Notes: a model not told the origin generated them from the letters alone. A DNA stretch of 44,200 nucleotides from Comamonadaceae bacterium (GCA_947374535.1 CANCCJ010000016.1:1-44200); one strand, 5' to 3'; counted from the first letter of the stretch, positions 26,153 through 34,205 are shown. Translations and numbers: made by a program.

Positions 26153-27639
26153 TGACCAAGCCGCACACCCCAAAATCGCTGCGTCGCCAAGGCGGGTTTG
26201 TGTCGATCGTGGCCGTCCTCTTTGTGATTCTTTTCGTGTTCTTCATCTTGACGAAAACGCTCGGTCTGTTGGGCAATAAAAGCATTGATTCGGTGCAGTA
26301 CTTGAACGGCATGAAAGCACTGTTCATCGCCGAAAGTGGTGCAGAGCGATCCACGGGCGTCATTTCAAACATGATCTCGGCCGATGACTCGCAGCTAGAC
26401 GCGGCGTGTGCGCAAGCCAAACTGGACAACGGTGGGTCAAGCAGCCCGATCCCCTTCGCAGGCGGGAGCTTTGCCTATGCCAGCAGCACCAGCCCGCCTG
26501 CCCCTGTGGGAACGTGTGACATTCGCGTCACCGGCAGCTTCAATACGGCGCAGCGCACCATCCAAACGCGAGTCAACGTGTCGTCTGAAATTGGCACGGC
26601 GGGGTATGGACATAACATCACGATGACCTTAGCAAACAACACCAACGTGCCGGGAGTGGCGGTGTTCAATTTGGCTTGGCGTCGTCTTGGCAGCACGGGG
26701 CACAGCCCGCCGGGTGGGCAATCGGTGGGCAGCGCCTGCACCTTGCCGTCGTGCGGCTTGGAGTGGTCGATTGAGTCCAGCAGCGGTTTACCCAGCGTGG
26801 GCTCGTTGGGCACTGCCGTGGGCATAGCCGCCCACACCAGCGTTGATGTGGTGCAAACACTCAGCCTTGACCGTAACTATTCTGAAGTGGGCATGGTGAT
26901 GCCGGGTTTGGTGGCACAACCGGTGATCAAAGGCAGCTTTGCCGATAAGAAACTAACGGCCAATACCCAAAACCAAACTGTGACTTTCGGCAGTACCGAC
27001 AGCGGTGAAAAGTCGGGCTGGTGCAATGCAGCGGACACCTTGGTGTTTGGTGTGTCAGGTCGCGGCAACGATGACGTGACGGCTGCATTTGCTTCCGTGG
27101 TGTTCAACACCGGAGGCAGCCCAGCTCAGCCCATCCCGTTGACATGGATTGCCCACTTTCCCAACACCGATGGCTCCACCCCCAATGTGTTTGGCGATGT
27201 GTTTTCTGAAATTTGGTACACCTACAACCCCTATGTGAAGTTTTCGGGGGCCACGTCCTCGGGTACCAACATCACTGTGTCGCCTGCCGTCACACTCAAG
27301 GCGGGCACCATCCTTAAGGTGTTCAGCGGCACGGGTGCACTTGCCGGTAATACCAAGGTGCTGGCAGATGTCACCAACCAAACCCAATTCCAAGTCACGG
27401 CGGCCCCGACGACGCCGCTGAACAACGCCACGTTGTGTGGCGGCATTTGCGCCCTGTTTGACAACCCCTCTTCCGCCAGCTCGTCCACCTCGTTTTCGCT
27501 CACACGCGCCACCGCTGCGGCACAACAGTGGGCGGGCGGCTTCACCTGCTTGAGTGGCGTGGATCCCAACAAGGTGCATCGCATTGCGCGGTCCAGCGCA
27601 CGGATCAGCCAATGGAATGAAGTGATTTCGAGCTACTGA
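26149..27639 (+). CDS. Oversized MshP/PilX-like minor pilin with long C-terminal domain
   Basis: This 496-residue protein begins RRQGGFVSIVAVLFVILFVFFIL, a non-canonical class III-like signal in which Glu+5 is replaced, as in MshP and PilX proteins. An MshP-like region follows (MKALFIAESGAERSTGVI). MshP proteins are usually near 150 residues; this one carries about 330 extra residues, rich in Ser, Thr, Gly and Val with scattered cysteines (SACTLPSCGL, ATLCGGICALF). The extra part looks like a beta-rich exported domain and may be a pilus-tip adhesin standing in for MshQ. It overlaps the MshO-like gene and precedes mshE by 20 bases. The C-terminal function is not recognised. Confidence 0.78.
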   Translation: MMTKPHTPKSLRRQGGFVSIVAVLFVILFVFFILTKTLGLLGNKSIDSVQYLNGMKALFIAESGAERSTGVISNMISADDSQLDAACAQAKLDNGGSSSPIPFAGGSFAYASSTSPPAPVGTCDIRVTGSFNTAQRTIQTRVNVSSEIGTAGYGHNITMTLANNTNVPGVAVFNLAWRRLGSTGHSPPGGQSVGSACTLPSCGLEWSIESSSGLPSVGSLGTAVGIAAHTSVDVVQTLSLDRNYSEVGMVMPGLVAQPVIKGSFADKKLTANTQNQTVTFGSTDSGEKSGWCNAADTLVFGVSGRGNDDVTAAFASVVFNTGGSPAQPIPLTWIAHFPNTDGSTPNVFGDVFSEIWYTYNPYVKFSGATSSGTNITVSPAVTLKAGTILKVFSGTGALAGNTKVLADVTNQTQFQVTAAPTTPLNNATLCGGICALFDNPSSASSSTSFSLTRATAAAQQWAGGFTCLSGVDPNKVHRIARSSARISQWNEVISSY

Positions 27640-27659
27640 TTTTCAAAGAAAGTACCCCT

Positions 27660-29366
27660 ATGGTTACCTCCAACAATCGCCCACTCGGCGAAGAACTTGT
27701 CGCCAAAGGCTATCTGACCGCCAAGAGGCTTGAAGAAGCGCTGAGTGAACATGAGCGCACAGGTCGTAAGCTCGGGCAAATTTTGCTCGACAACAACTAC
27801 GTGAGCGAGGAGCAACTCGCACGCGTCTTGGCCTCGCAGCAAGGGCTGCCCTTCATCGACTTGAAACGTTACAAAGTGTCGTTTGAAACGGTGGGTTTGT
27901 TGGATGAAATGCAAGCGCGAAAGTTTCGTGCGGTGGTGTTGGAGGATCGCACCTCGACGTATCTGGTGGCGGTGTCTGACCCCTACAACTTGTCGGCACA
28001 AGATGCGCTGTCAGCATATTTGCATCGACCGCTCGAAATTGCGGTGGTAGCCAATGACCAACTGAGTGCCTTGATTGAACAAGCCTACAGCAAAGACGCG
28101 CAGCTGAATGCCTTTGCAAGGGCCGTGGAAACTGACGTGGACAACGCCAGCAACATCGTGAACTTGAATCAAATCAGCGCCACGGTGGATGATGTGGATG
28201 CACCGGTGGTGCGACTGTTGCAAACCATTTTTAGGGATGCGACCAAGCTGCGTGCGTCAGACATTCACATTGAGCCGCAAGACAGGCAGCTGATCGTGCG
28301 CTACCGCATTGATGGTGTGTTGCACACACAAGTGGAAGCCGACATCAAGATAGGCCCACCTTTGCTCGTCAAACTCAAACTGATGGCGGGCCTTGATATC
28401 GCGGAGAAACGATTGCCGCAAGACGGCCGGATTTCGATTCGCACCGATGCCAAACAGCTGGACATTCGCATGTCCACCATGCCCACGCAATTTGGCGAAT
28501 CGGTGGTGCTGCGGATTTTGGTGCAAAGCCAAGGCATGAAAGATCTGAAAGCCTTGGGGATGCCTGAAGAGCTCTTTCAAAAGTTCATCAAGGCCATTGC
28601 AGCGCCCAGTGGCATCGTGTTGTCCACCGGCCCCACGGGCAGCGGCAAAACCACCACGCTGTATGGCGCGCTGTCGCGCCTCAACAGCACGGAAGTGAAA
28701 ATTCTTACCTGTGAAGACCCCGTGGAATACCGCATTGGTGGCATCAACCAAGTGCAGGTGAATGAAAAAATTGGCCTCACCTTTCCCCGGGTGCTGCGTT
28801 CGTTTTTGCGACAAGACCCCGACATCTTGCTGGTCGGGGAAATTCGTGACAACGAAACCGCCGACATTGCCACCCGCGCCGCCATGACCGGTCACTTGGT
28901 GCTGTCAACCCTGCACACCAACGACGCCATCAGCACACCTTCGCGCCTGATCGACATGGGCGTGCCTGCGTTCATGATTGCCACCACCTTACGTGCCGTG
29001 CTGTCGCAACGCTTGCTGCGTCTGGTTTGCAAGGATTGTGCAGAGCCGCATGAGCTCACCGCAGACGAACTGGTGTGGGTGAAACGCTATTTTGGTGAAG
29101 TACCCAGCCACGCCACGCTCAAAAGTGGCACAGGCTGCGTGGCTTGCAACAGCTCGGGTTATCGGGGACGCATGGGTATTTTTGAATTGCTCGAAATGAC
29201 ACCTGCGCTGGCGATGGCCTTGCACAAAGAAGACCCAGTGGAATTTGAAGCTGTTGCCCGCGCACAAATTGGACAAAACAGCATCATGCACAACGGGTTT
29301 GAACTTGTCTTTCAAGGGCTGACGACGGTGGCAGAGGTCACCAAAAACGCATTGCTGTTCGATTAA
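27660..29366 (+). CDS. mshE: MshE-type pilus extension ATPase with N-terminal c-di-GMP-binding domain
   Basis: This 568-residue GspE/PilB-family ATPase would power pilus assembly. The N-terminal domain (about 1-150) carries two copies of the MshEN pattern: PLGEELVAKGYLTAKRLEEA near 8 and KLGQILLDNNYVSEEQLARV near 37, followed by SQQGLPFIDL. Such tandem motifs bind c-di-GMP in Vibrio MshE. The first motif has Pro where Arg is usual and the second has Lys, so affinity may differ. Walker A is GPTGSGKTTT, the Asp box is CEDPVEY, Walker B is DILLVGEIRD and the His box is STLHTNDA. A C-terminal CxxC pair (LVCKDCAEP, GCVACNSSGYRGR) is the usual zinc site. Confidence 0.93.
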   Translation: MVTSNNRPLGEELVAKGYLTAKRLEEALSEHERTGRKLGQILLDNNYVSEEQLARVLASQQGLPFIDLKRYKVSFETVGLLDEMQARKFRAVVLEDRTSTYLVAVSDPYNLSAQDALSAYLHRPLEIAVVANDQLSALIEQAYSKDAQLNAFARAVETDVDNASNIVNLNQISATVDDVDAPVVRLLQTIFRDATKLRASDIHIEPQDRQLIVRYRIDGVLHTQVEADIKIGPPLLVKLKLMAGLDIAEKRLPQDGRISIRTDAKQLDIRMSTMPTQFGESVVLRILVQSQGMKDLKALGMPEELFQKFIKAIAAPSGIVLSTGPTGSGKTTTLYGALSRLNSTEVKILTCEDPVEYRIGGINQVQVNEKIGLTFPRVLRSFLRQDPDILLVGEIRDNETADIATRAAMTGHLVLSTLHTNDAISTPSRLIDMGVPAFMIATTLRAVLSQRLLRLVCKDCAEPHELTADELVWVKRYFGEVPSHATLKSGTGCVACNSSGYRGRMGIFELLEMTPALAMALHKEDPVEFEAVARAQIGQNSIMHNGFELVFQGLTTVAEVTKNALLFD

Positions 29367-29398
29367 CGCGACACCCGCGAGAAAGCCAAGACCACCCC

Positions 29399-30622
29399 AT
29401 GGAAGTCTACGAATACAAAGGCCGCAACAAGCACGGCGACATCATGCAAGGCACGGTGGATGCCCCAAATGCAGAAGGCGTTGTGAATTGGATGACCTCG
29501 TCTGGCATTTCTCCTATCCATGTGCAGTTGAAACAAGACCCCCTGAAAAATCAGCCCGCATGGATACGCGCTTTGCAAGGCGCCAAAAAACTCGACGACA
29601 ACGACCTGCTCTTGCTGACACGCCAAATGGGCACGCTGATGAAAGCGGGGGTGCCCATGATTCAGGCTGTGAATGGCCTGAAAACCAGCAGCAGAAACCC
29701 ATCCATGTCCAAGTTGTTGCGCTCACTCCATGCAGCATTGGACAAGGGCTCGGAGCTGAGTGCGGCGATGGCTCAGCATCCAGATTTTTTCAATGAGTAC
29801 TACGTCAACATGGTGCGCGTGGGCGAAAGCTCGGGCAAGTTGGATGAGGTTTTCAGTCGTTTATTTATGCAACTCGATTTTGACCGTCGCATGCGGCAAA
29901 AAATCAAAGCGGTGTTGCGCTACCCCTCGTTTGTCATGTTGGCCATTGTGGTGGCCATGGCCATCATGACCATCTTTGTGATTCCATCCTTCTCCAAGGT
30001 GTACAGCAGCATGCACATGGAGTTGCCTGGCGTGACCGTTTTTCTGATCTCCCTTTCTGACTTCGCAGCGAAGAACTGGATGTTCATGCTGACCATGATG
30101 GCGCTGATGGTCTTGCTTGTGCGCTATTACGTGTCGACGCCTGAAGGGCGTTACAACTGGGACAAATACAAATTAAAAATACCCGTGGTCGGCAGCGTGT
30201 TGACCAAGGCGACTACCGCGCGTTTTTGCCGCAGTTTCGAGACCGCCATGAAAAGTGGTGTGCCCATCGTGACGGCCTTCACCTTGGTCTCGCGCGTGGT
30301 GGACAACTCGTTTTACCGCGAGCGTATTTTGTTGATGCGTGAGGCGGTTTCGCACGGTGACAGTTTGCTGCGAAGTTTTTTATCGGCCGGCCTGTTCACG
30401 CCGATGGAGCTGCAAATGATTGCGGTGGGCGAGGAAACCGGGGACGTAGAAGGCATGGTGCAGCAGCTGGCCACGCTCTACCAAGAAGAGGTGGAATACG
30501 AAGCCAGCCAGTTGACCGAAACCCTTGAACCCATTTTGTTGGTGTTCATGGCGGGATTGGTGCTGCTTTTGTTGCTTGGCATCTTCCTGCCCATGTGGAA
30601 TATGACGCAATTGGTGCATTAA
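29399..30622 (+). CDS. mshG: MshG/PilC-type inner-membrane platform protein
   Basis: This 407-residue polytopic protein has the two GspF repeats. The first (about 65-190) contains LLLTRQMGTLMKAGVPM and GESSGKLDEVF; the second (about 270-395) contains FCRSFETAMKSGVPI and GEETGDVEGM. Transmembrane helices lie near 173-195 (PSFVMLAIVVAMAIMTIFVI), 220-240 and 380-400. It follows mshE by 32 bases and closes the plus-strand pilus arm. It anchors the pilus machine and couples to the ATPases. Confidence 0.92.
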   Translation: MEVYEYKGRNKHGDIMQGTVDAPNAEGVVNWMTSSGISPIHVQLKQDPLKNQPAWIRALQGAKKLDDNDLLLLTRQMGTLMKAGVPMIQAVNGLKTSSRNPSMSKLLRSLHAALDKGSELSAAMAQHPDFFNEYYVNMVRVGESSGKLDEVFSRLFMQLDFDRRMRQKIKAVLRYPSFVMLAIVVAMAIMTIFVIPSFSKVYSSMHMELPGVTVFLISLSDFAAKNWMFMLTMMALMVLLVRYYVSTPEGRYNWDKYKLKIPVVGSVLTKATTARFCRSFETAMKSGVPIVTAFTLVSRVVDNSFYRERILLMREAVSHGDSLLRSFLSAGLFTPMELQMIAVGEETGDVEGMVQQLATLYQEEVEYEASQLTETLEPILLVFMAGLVLLLLLGIFLPMWNMTQLVH

Positions 30623-30645
30623 AAAGCCGCCTTTAATTCACCTTG

Positions 30646-30690
30646 ACTTGACGCTTGTCAAGTCCAAGTGGCCAGCGCTCTTTCCATAAT
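30646..30690 (+). promoter_or_regulatory. FNR/FixK-type box with -10 in front of phaC
   Basis: TTGACGCTTGTCAA (30648-30661) keeps the TTGA-N6-TCAA core and is extended to a perfect 7-base inverted repeat, ACTTGAC-GCTT-GTCAAGT (30646-30663). CATAAT at 30685-30690 is a near-consensus -10. It predicts a start near 30697 and puts the box centre at about -42.5, close to the class II activation position. Confidence 0.55.
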
Positions 30691-30709
30691 CAGACCTCAA
30701 CAACCGAGG

Positions 30710-32443
30710 ATGATTTTGGAAACTCTTGCCCCACCCCACAGCACATCCCTCGATGAATTGGTTCATGCGGAATTGTCCAAGGCCACGATGGGGCTGTCGC
30801 CTATTGCCTTGGCCTTGGCTTATGCCGATTGGGCGATGCATCTGAGCGCGTCGCCAGTCAAGCAGCTGTCACTGGCACAACTGGCCATGAAACTGAGCCA
30901 GGACACGGCCGCACAGCAACTGAACATTCACACCGATATCTCGCCATTTGCAAAAGATGCGCGGTTTGAAAACATGGCGTGGGCCAACTGGCCATTCAAA
31001 CTGTTCAAGGACAGCTACCAAGCCAATGAAGAGTGGTGGGAAGAGTCCACCCAAGTCACGGGTGTTTCAAAGCACCACGCGCATGTGATGCGATTTTTCA
31101 CACGCCAATGGTTAGACGCCATCTCGCCATCCAACTGGGCGCTCACCAACCCTGAAATCTTGGCCAACATCACTGCAACGGGCGGGCAAAGCATGGTCAA
31201 GGGCATACAACAGTATGTGGAAGACTTTAAAAAAGCATCAGCCCAAAGACTCAACATCGACGATGAAGCGACCCACAGTTTGGAGTTCGAAGTGGGTAAA
31301 GATGTGGCCATCACCCCAGGCAAGGTGGTCTACAAAAATGACTTGATTGAGCTGATTCAATACGCGCCGACTACGGAGAAGGTGCATCCTGAGCCCTTGT
31401 TGATCGTGCCTTCATGCATCATGAAGTACTACATCTTGGACTTGTCGCCCCACAACTCCATGGTGAGGTACTTGGTGAGTGAAGGCTTCACCGTGTTCAT
31501 GGTGTCATGGCGTAACCCCGACGGCGCGGACCGCGATTTGGGTATGCGCGATTACATGCAAATGGGCTTGCTCGATGCAATTGACGCGGTGCAGTCGGTG
31601 GCAAAAGTCCGCCATTTGCACGCCATGGGGTATTGCTTGGGCGGCACGTTCTTGTCGATCGCAGCGGCTGTTTTGAGTCGTGGCAAGCATGCATCGCCCC
31701 TCGCCAGCGTGACCTTGCTGGCTGCACAGACAGACTTTTCTGAACCCGGCGAGCTTGGTGTCTTCATTGATGACGACCAACTGCTCACGTTGCGTGAAGA
31801 GATGGCGAAGACGGGTTATTTGTCGGGCAAGCAAATGGCGGGGTCATTTCAGTTTTTGAACTCGCGCGATTTGATTTGGTCACGCAACACGCAGCGCTAT
31901 TTATTTGGACGTGAAGAAGTGGGCAACGATATGGTGAGTTGGAACAAAGACACCACGCGCGTGCCAGCACGGATGCACAACGAATATTTAGACTCTTTGT
32001 TCCTCAACAACTCGCTGTCTGAAGGCCATTACCGCGTAGATGGTAAGGCGGTAGATCTCATGGATATTCAACAACCCATGATGGTGGTGGGCACCTTGCG
32101 CGACCACATTTCACCTTGGAAATCGGTGTTCAAAATTCATACGAAAACCGATACCGAGACATGCTTTATCTTGGCAGCAGGTGGTCACAACGCGGGCATC
32201 ATTTCAGAGCCTGGGCACGCGCACCGCAGCTACCAAATCAAAAGCATGCCCAAAGGCCACAACTGGATTGACCCAGATGATTGGCTGACGACGACGCCCA
32301 CAGAGGAAGGTTCATGGTGGCCCGCTTGGAGCCGTTGGCTCAAACATCACAGCGGGTCTCTTGTGAAAGCCAAAGGCATTTGCAATGAAGCTGAGCTTGC
32401 AGATGCGCCTGGGCAATATGTGCTAACGCGCTACAACGACTGA
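30710..32443 (+). CDS. phaC: Class I-like polyhydroxyalkanoate synthase
   Basis: This 577-residue enzyme would polymerise 3-hydroxyacyl-CoA into storage granules. The alpha/beta-hydrolase core has the lipase-like box GYCLGG with catalytic Cys at residue 309, the Asp in GTLRDHISPW and the His in GGHNAGI. The N-terminal region (LDELVHAELSKATMGLSPIALALAYADWA) is the usual PhaC N-domain. GTG 30668 is in frame but lies between the predicted -35-region box and the -10, so it is unlikely. ATG 30710 directly abuts GAGG, and TTG 30716 has better spacing to the same GAGG. A phasin-like gene follows by 29 bases. No phaA or phaB is present here. Confidence 0.9.
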   Translation: MILETLAPPHSTSLDELVHAELSKATMGLSPIALALAYADWAMHLSASPVKQLSLAQLAMKLSQDTAAQQLNIHTDISPFAKDARFENMAWANWPFKLFKDSYQANEEWWEESTQVTGVSKHHAHVMRFFTRQWLDAISPSNWALTNPEILANITATGGQSMVKGIQQYVEDFKKASAQRLNIDDEATHSLEFEVGKDVAITPGKVVYKNDLIELIQYAPTTEKVHPEPLLIVPSCIMKYYILDLSPHNSMVRYLVSEGFTVFMVSWRNPDGADRDLGMRDYMQMGLLDAIDAVQSVAKVRHLHAMGYCLGGTFLSIAAAVLSRGKHASPLASVTLLAAQTDFSEPGELGVFIDDDQLLTLREEMAKTGYLSGKQMAGSFQFLNSRDLIWSRNTQRYLFGREEVGNDMVSWNKDTTRVPARMHNEYLDSLFLNNSLSEGHYRVDGKAVDLMDIQQPMMVVGTLRDHISPWKSVFKIHTKTDTETCFILAAGGHNAGIISEPGHAHRSYQIKSMPKGHNWIDPDDWLTTTPTEEGSWWPAWSRWLKHHSGSLVKAKGICNEAELADAPGQYVLTRYND

Positions 32444-32472
32444 TCGCCCCCATCACCACCAAAGGACACATC

Positions 32473-32847
32473 ATGGAAAACCAACTGCTACCGCAATTAG
32501 AGAGTTCTGTTGAAGCAACTTATGAACTGAGCAATATGCTGCTGTCTCAAATTGCACGCTTGACGCAGATGAGCATGGCACATACCAAGCTGATGATGGC
32601 GTTGACTCAAAATCAAATCACGGCGAGTTTGACTGCCAAAACGCCTGAAGAGGTGATGGCGCGATTCAACCAGAACGTGGATGCGCAAGTTAAAAACATC
32701 ACTGAATTTGGCACAGAGATGTGCGAGCTGGGATTGAGTTTTCAGTCAGAAGATGCGCAGTTTGTAGAGTCACATATCAGCCAAACAGATGCTTCGTTTC
32801 AACACTTGTTTGATCAAATCGCGTCTAAAAATTTGATGCCCCATTGA
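32473..32847 (+). CDS. Phasin-like small protein
   Basis: This 124-residue, mostly helical protein has no signal peptide or membrane segment. The heptad-like amphipathic sequence (YELSNMLLSQIARLTQMSM, MARFNQNVDAQVKNITEFG) resembles phasins, which coat PHA granules. It has an AAGGA ribosome site and lies 29 bases after phaC, probably in the same transcript. It is shorter than typical PhaP (about 180-190 residues). The assignment relies partly on this neighbour. It ends 6 bases from the convergent fnr gene. Confidence 0.68.
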   Translation: MENQLLPQLESSVEATYELSNMLLSQIARLTQMSMAHTKLMMALTQNQITASLTAKTPEEVMARFNQNVDAQVKNITEFGTEMCELGLSFQSEDAQFVESHISQTDASFQHLFDQIASKNLMPH

Positions 32848-32853
32848 GGGCCA

Positions 32854-33615
32854 TCATTCTTTGACGGTGACCAATCGCTTCAATGCTTCTGGGTTCAAGA
32901 TGCGAACATGGCGTTGGTTCACTTCAACGATGCCTTCTTCAGAAAGCTTAGAGAAGGTGCGACTGACAGTTTCCAACTTCATGCCAAGGTAGCTGCCAAT
33001 CTCTTCACGCGTCATGCGCAGAACCAACTCAGTTGGCGAAAAGCCTCGGGCGTGCAAGCGATGCACCAAGTTGACCAAAAAAGTAGCCAGTCGCTCTTCG
33101 GCACGCATGCTACCCAGCAACAACATGACGCTGTGGTCATTGAAAATCTCAAGGCTCAAAATTTTGAGCACACGACGTTGAAGGCCGATGATTTGATGCG
33201 ACATCTCTTCCATGTGGTCGAAGTTCATCTCGCACACTTCTGCATCTTCTAAAGCTACAGCATCGCAGGAGTATGTGTCGTTGACGATGCCGTCTAGGCC
33301 TAAGATCTCGCCAGCCATTTGGAAACCCATGACCTGCTCGCGACCGTCTGGTGAGGTGAAGGTTGATTTGAAAAATCCGCTGCGAATGACATAGAGCGCT
33401 TTGAATTTTTCACCGGTTTGAAACAGGCTGTCACCCCGAAAAACTTTACGCTGTGAAGAAACGACATCTTCTATAGAAAGCATGTCTGCATCGTTCATGT
33501 CATACAGAATGCAGGAGTTGCGCAAACTGCACTTAGAGCAAGCGACTTTGGCCTTGCTGGTGTAAGTCCGTGTGTCCATTATTTCTAACGTTTTTGTCAT
33601 TTGCATCGTTCTCAT
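32854..33615 (-). CDS. fnr: FNR-type oxygen-responsive transcriptional regulator
   Basis: This 253-residue Crp/Fnr-family protein has the iron-sulfur ligand pattern: Cys26-x2-Cys29-x5-Cys35 near the N-terminus and Cys128 in AEVCEMNF, which aligns with Cys122 of E. coli FNR. Another cysteine (117) lies nearby. The sensor beta-barrel is followed by a dimer helix and a helix-turn-helix, MTREEIGSYLGMKLETVSRTF. That helix contains Glu215, Ser218 and Arg219 of the E-xx-SR motif, which reads TTGAT half-sites. It should therefore bind boxes of the kind found at four promoters in this window. The start is uncertain (33615 or a downstream ATG at 33600). It is convergent with the phasin gene. Confidence 0.9.
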   Translation of the reverse strand: MRTMQMTKTLEIMDTRTYTSKAKVACSKCSLRNSCILYDMNDADMLSIEDVVSSQRKVFRGDSLFQTGEKFKALYVIRSGFFKSTFTSPDGREQVMGFQMAGEILGLDGIVNDTYSCDAVALEDAEVCEMNFDHMEEMSHQIIGLQRRVLKILSLEIFNDHSVMLLLGSMRAEERLATFLVNLVHRLHARGFSPTELVLRMTREEIGSYLGMKLETVSRTFSKLSEEGIVEVNQRHVRILNPEALKRLVTVKE

Positions 33616-33743
33616 ATTTCATGCTATCGCATTTGTTACACAGAGAACATCGTTGATGTCTACGACAATAATTTTGATTTGTATTTAAGAATTAACTTAT
33701 TTATTTAAATAGGGCCCTTCAGACGACTTCGTGAGAATTAAAA

Positions 33744-33769
33744 AAAACCCTATCAGGGTTTTCCTTTTT
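33744..33769. terminator. Bidirectional rho-independent terminator between divergent genes
   Basis: The stem AAAACCCT-ATC-AGGGTTTT (33744-33762) is perfect. On the minus strand it is followed directly by a run of T, and on the plus strand by CC then TTTTT. It lies between fnr (minus) and the yqjD-like gene (plus), where no known upstream gene needs it on either strand. The bases 33655-33720 on its left are strikingly AT-rich. Confidence 0.65.
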
Positions 33770-33808
33770 GCAATGCGTGACATAGGTCGTGCATGACGAT
33801 GCAATGTG

Positions 33809-33850
33809 TTGATGCTCGTCAAGCACAAACCCACATGAGCGCTCTATATT
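33809..33850 (+). promoter_or_regulatory. FNR-dependent class II promoter of the yqjD-like operon
   Basis: TTGATGCTCGTCAA (33809-33822) has one mismatch to TTGAT-N4-ATCAA. TATATT (33845-33850) is a good -10 and predicts a start at A33857. The box centre is then exactly 41.5 bases upstream, the canonical class II position for FNR. There is no separate -35, as expected for such promoters. Confidence 0.65.
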
Positions 33851-33881
33851 GAACTCACACATTCAACCAAAGAGGCCTCAC

Positions 33882-34193
33882 ATGACACACCCAAACATGG
33901 CAGACAAAGACAAACTGATGAGCGAGCTGCGTACGGTCATCACCGATGCAGAAGAGTTACTGCTGATGACCGCAGACCAAGTGGGTGAACGTGCAGAGGG
34001 CATTCGCGCACGCATGACCGCACGCTTGAACCAAGCCACGGCAGAACTGCATCAACTTCAACATGTTGCAGTGGCTCAGGTCAAAGCGGCGGGACACGCC
34101 ACCGATGAGTTCGTGCATGAAAAACCATGGCAATCAGTGGGCATTGCAGCAGGCGTGGGTTTGGTTATTGGTTTGTTGATCAGTCGCCGTTGA
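33882..34193 (+). CDS. DUF883 family membrane protein (YqjD/ElaB-like)
   Basis: This 103-residue protein has an amphipathic coiled-coil N-terminal part (KLMSELRTVITDAEELL, ERAEGIRARMTARLNQA) and a C-terminal transmembrane helix, VGIAAGVGLVIGLLI, ending in SRR. This is the DUF883 layout. YqjD and ElaB in E. coli are inner-membrane, ribosome-associated stationary-phase proteins. ATG 33882 has an AGAGG ribosome site; a TTG at 33849 lies inside the predicted -10 and is rejected. It is the first gene of a yqjD-yqjE-yqjK-like operon. Confidence 0.87.
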   Translation: MTHPNMADKDKLMSELRTVITDAEELLLMTADQVGERAEGIRARMTARLNQATAELHQLQHVAVAQVKAAGHATDEFVHEKPWQSVGIAAGVGLVIGLLISRR

Positions 34194-34205
34194 TGAGGAC
34201 TTGAA

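Noticed and set aside
33849..33881. N-terminal extension of the yqjD-like protein from TTG 33849
   Set aside because: It would start inside the predicted -10 element, and ATG 33882 has a clear AGAGG ribosome site.
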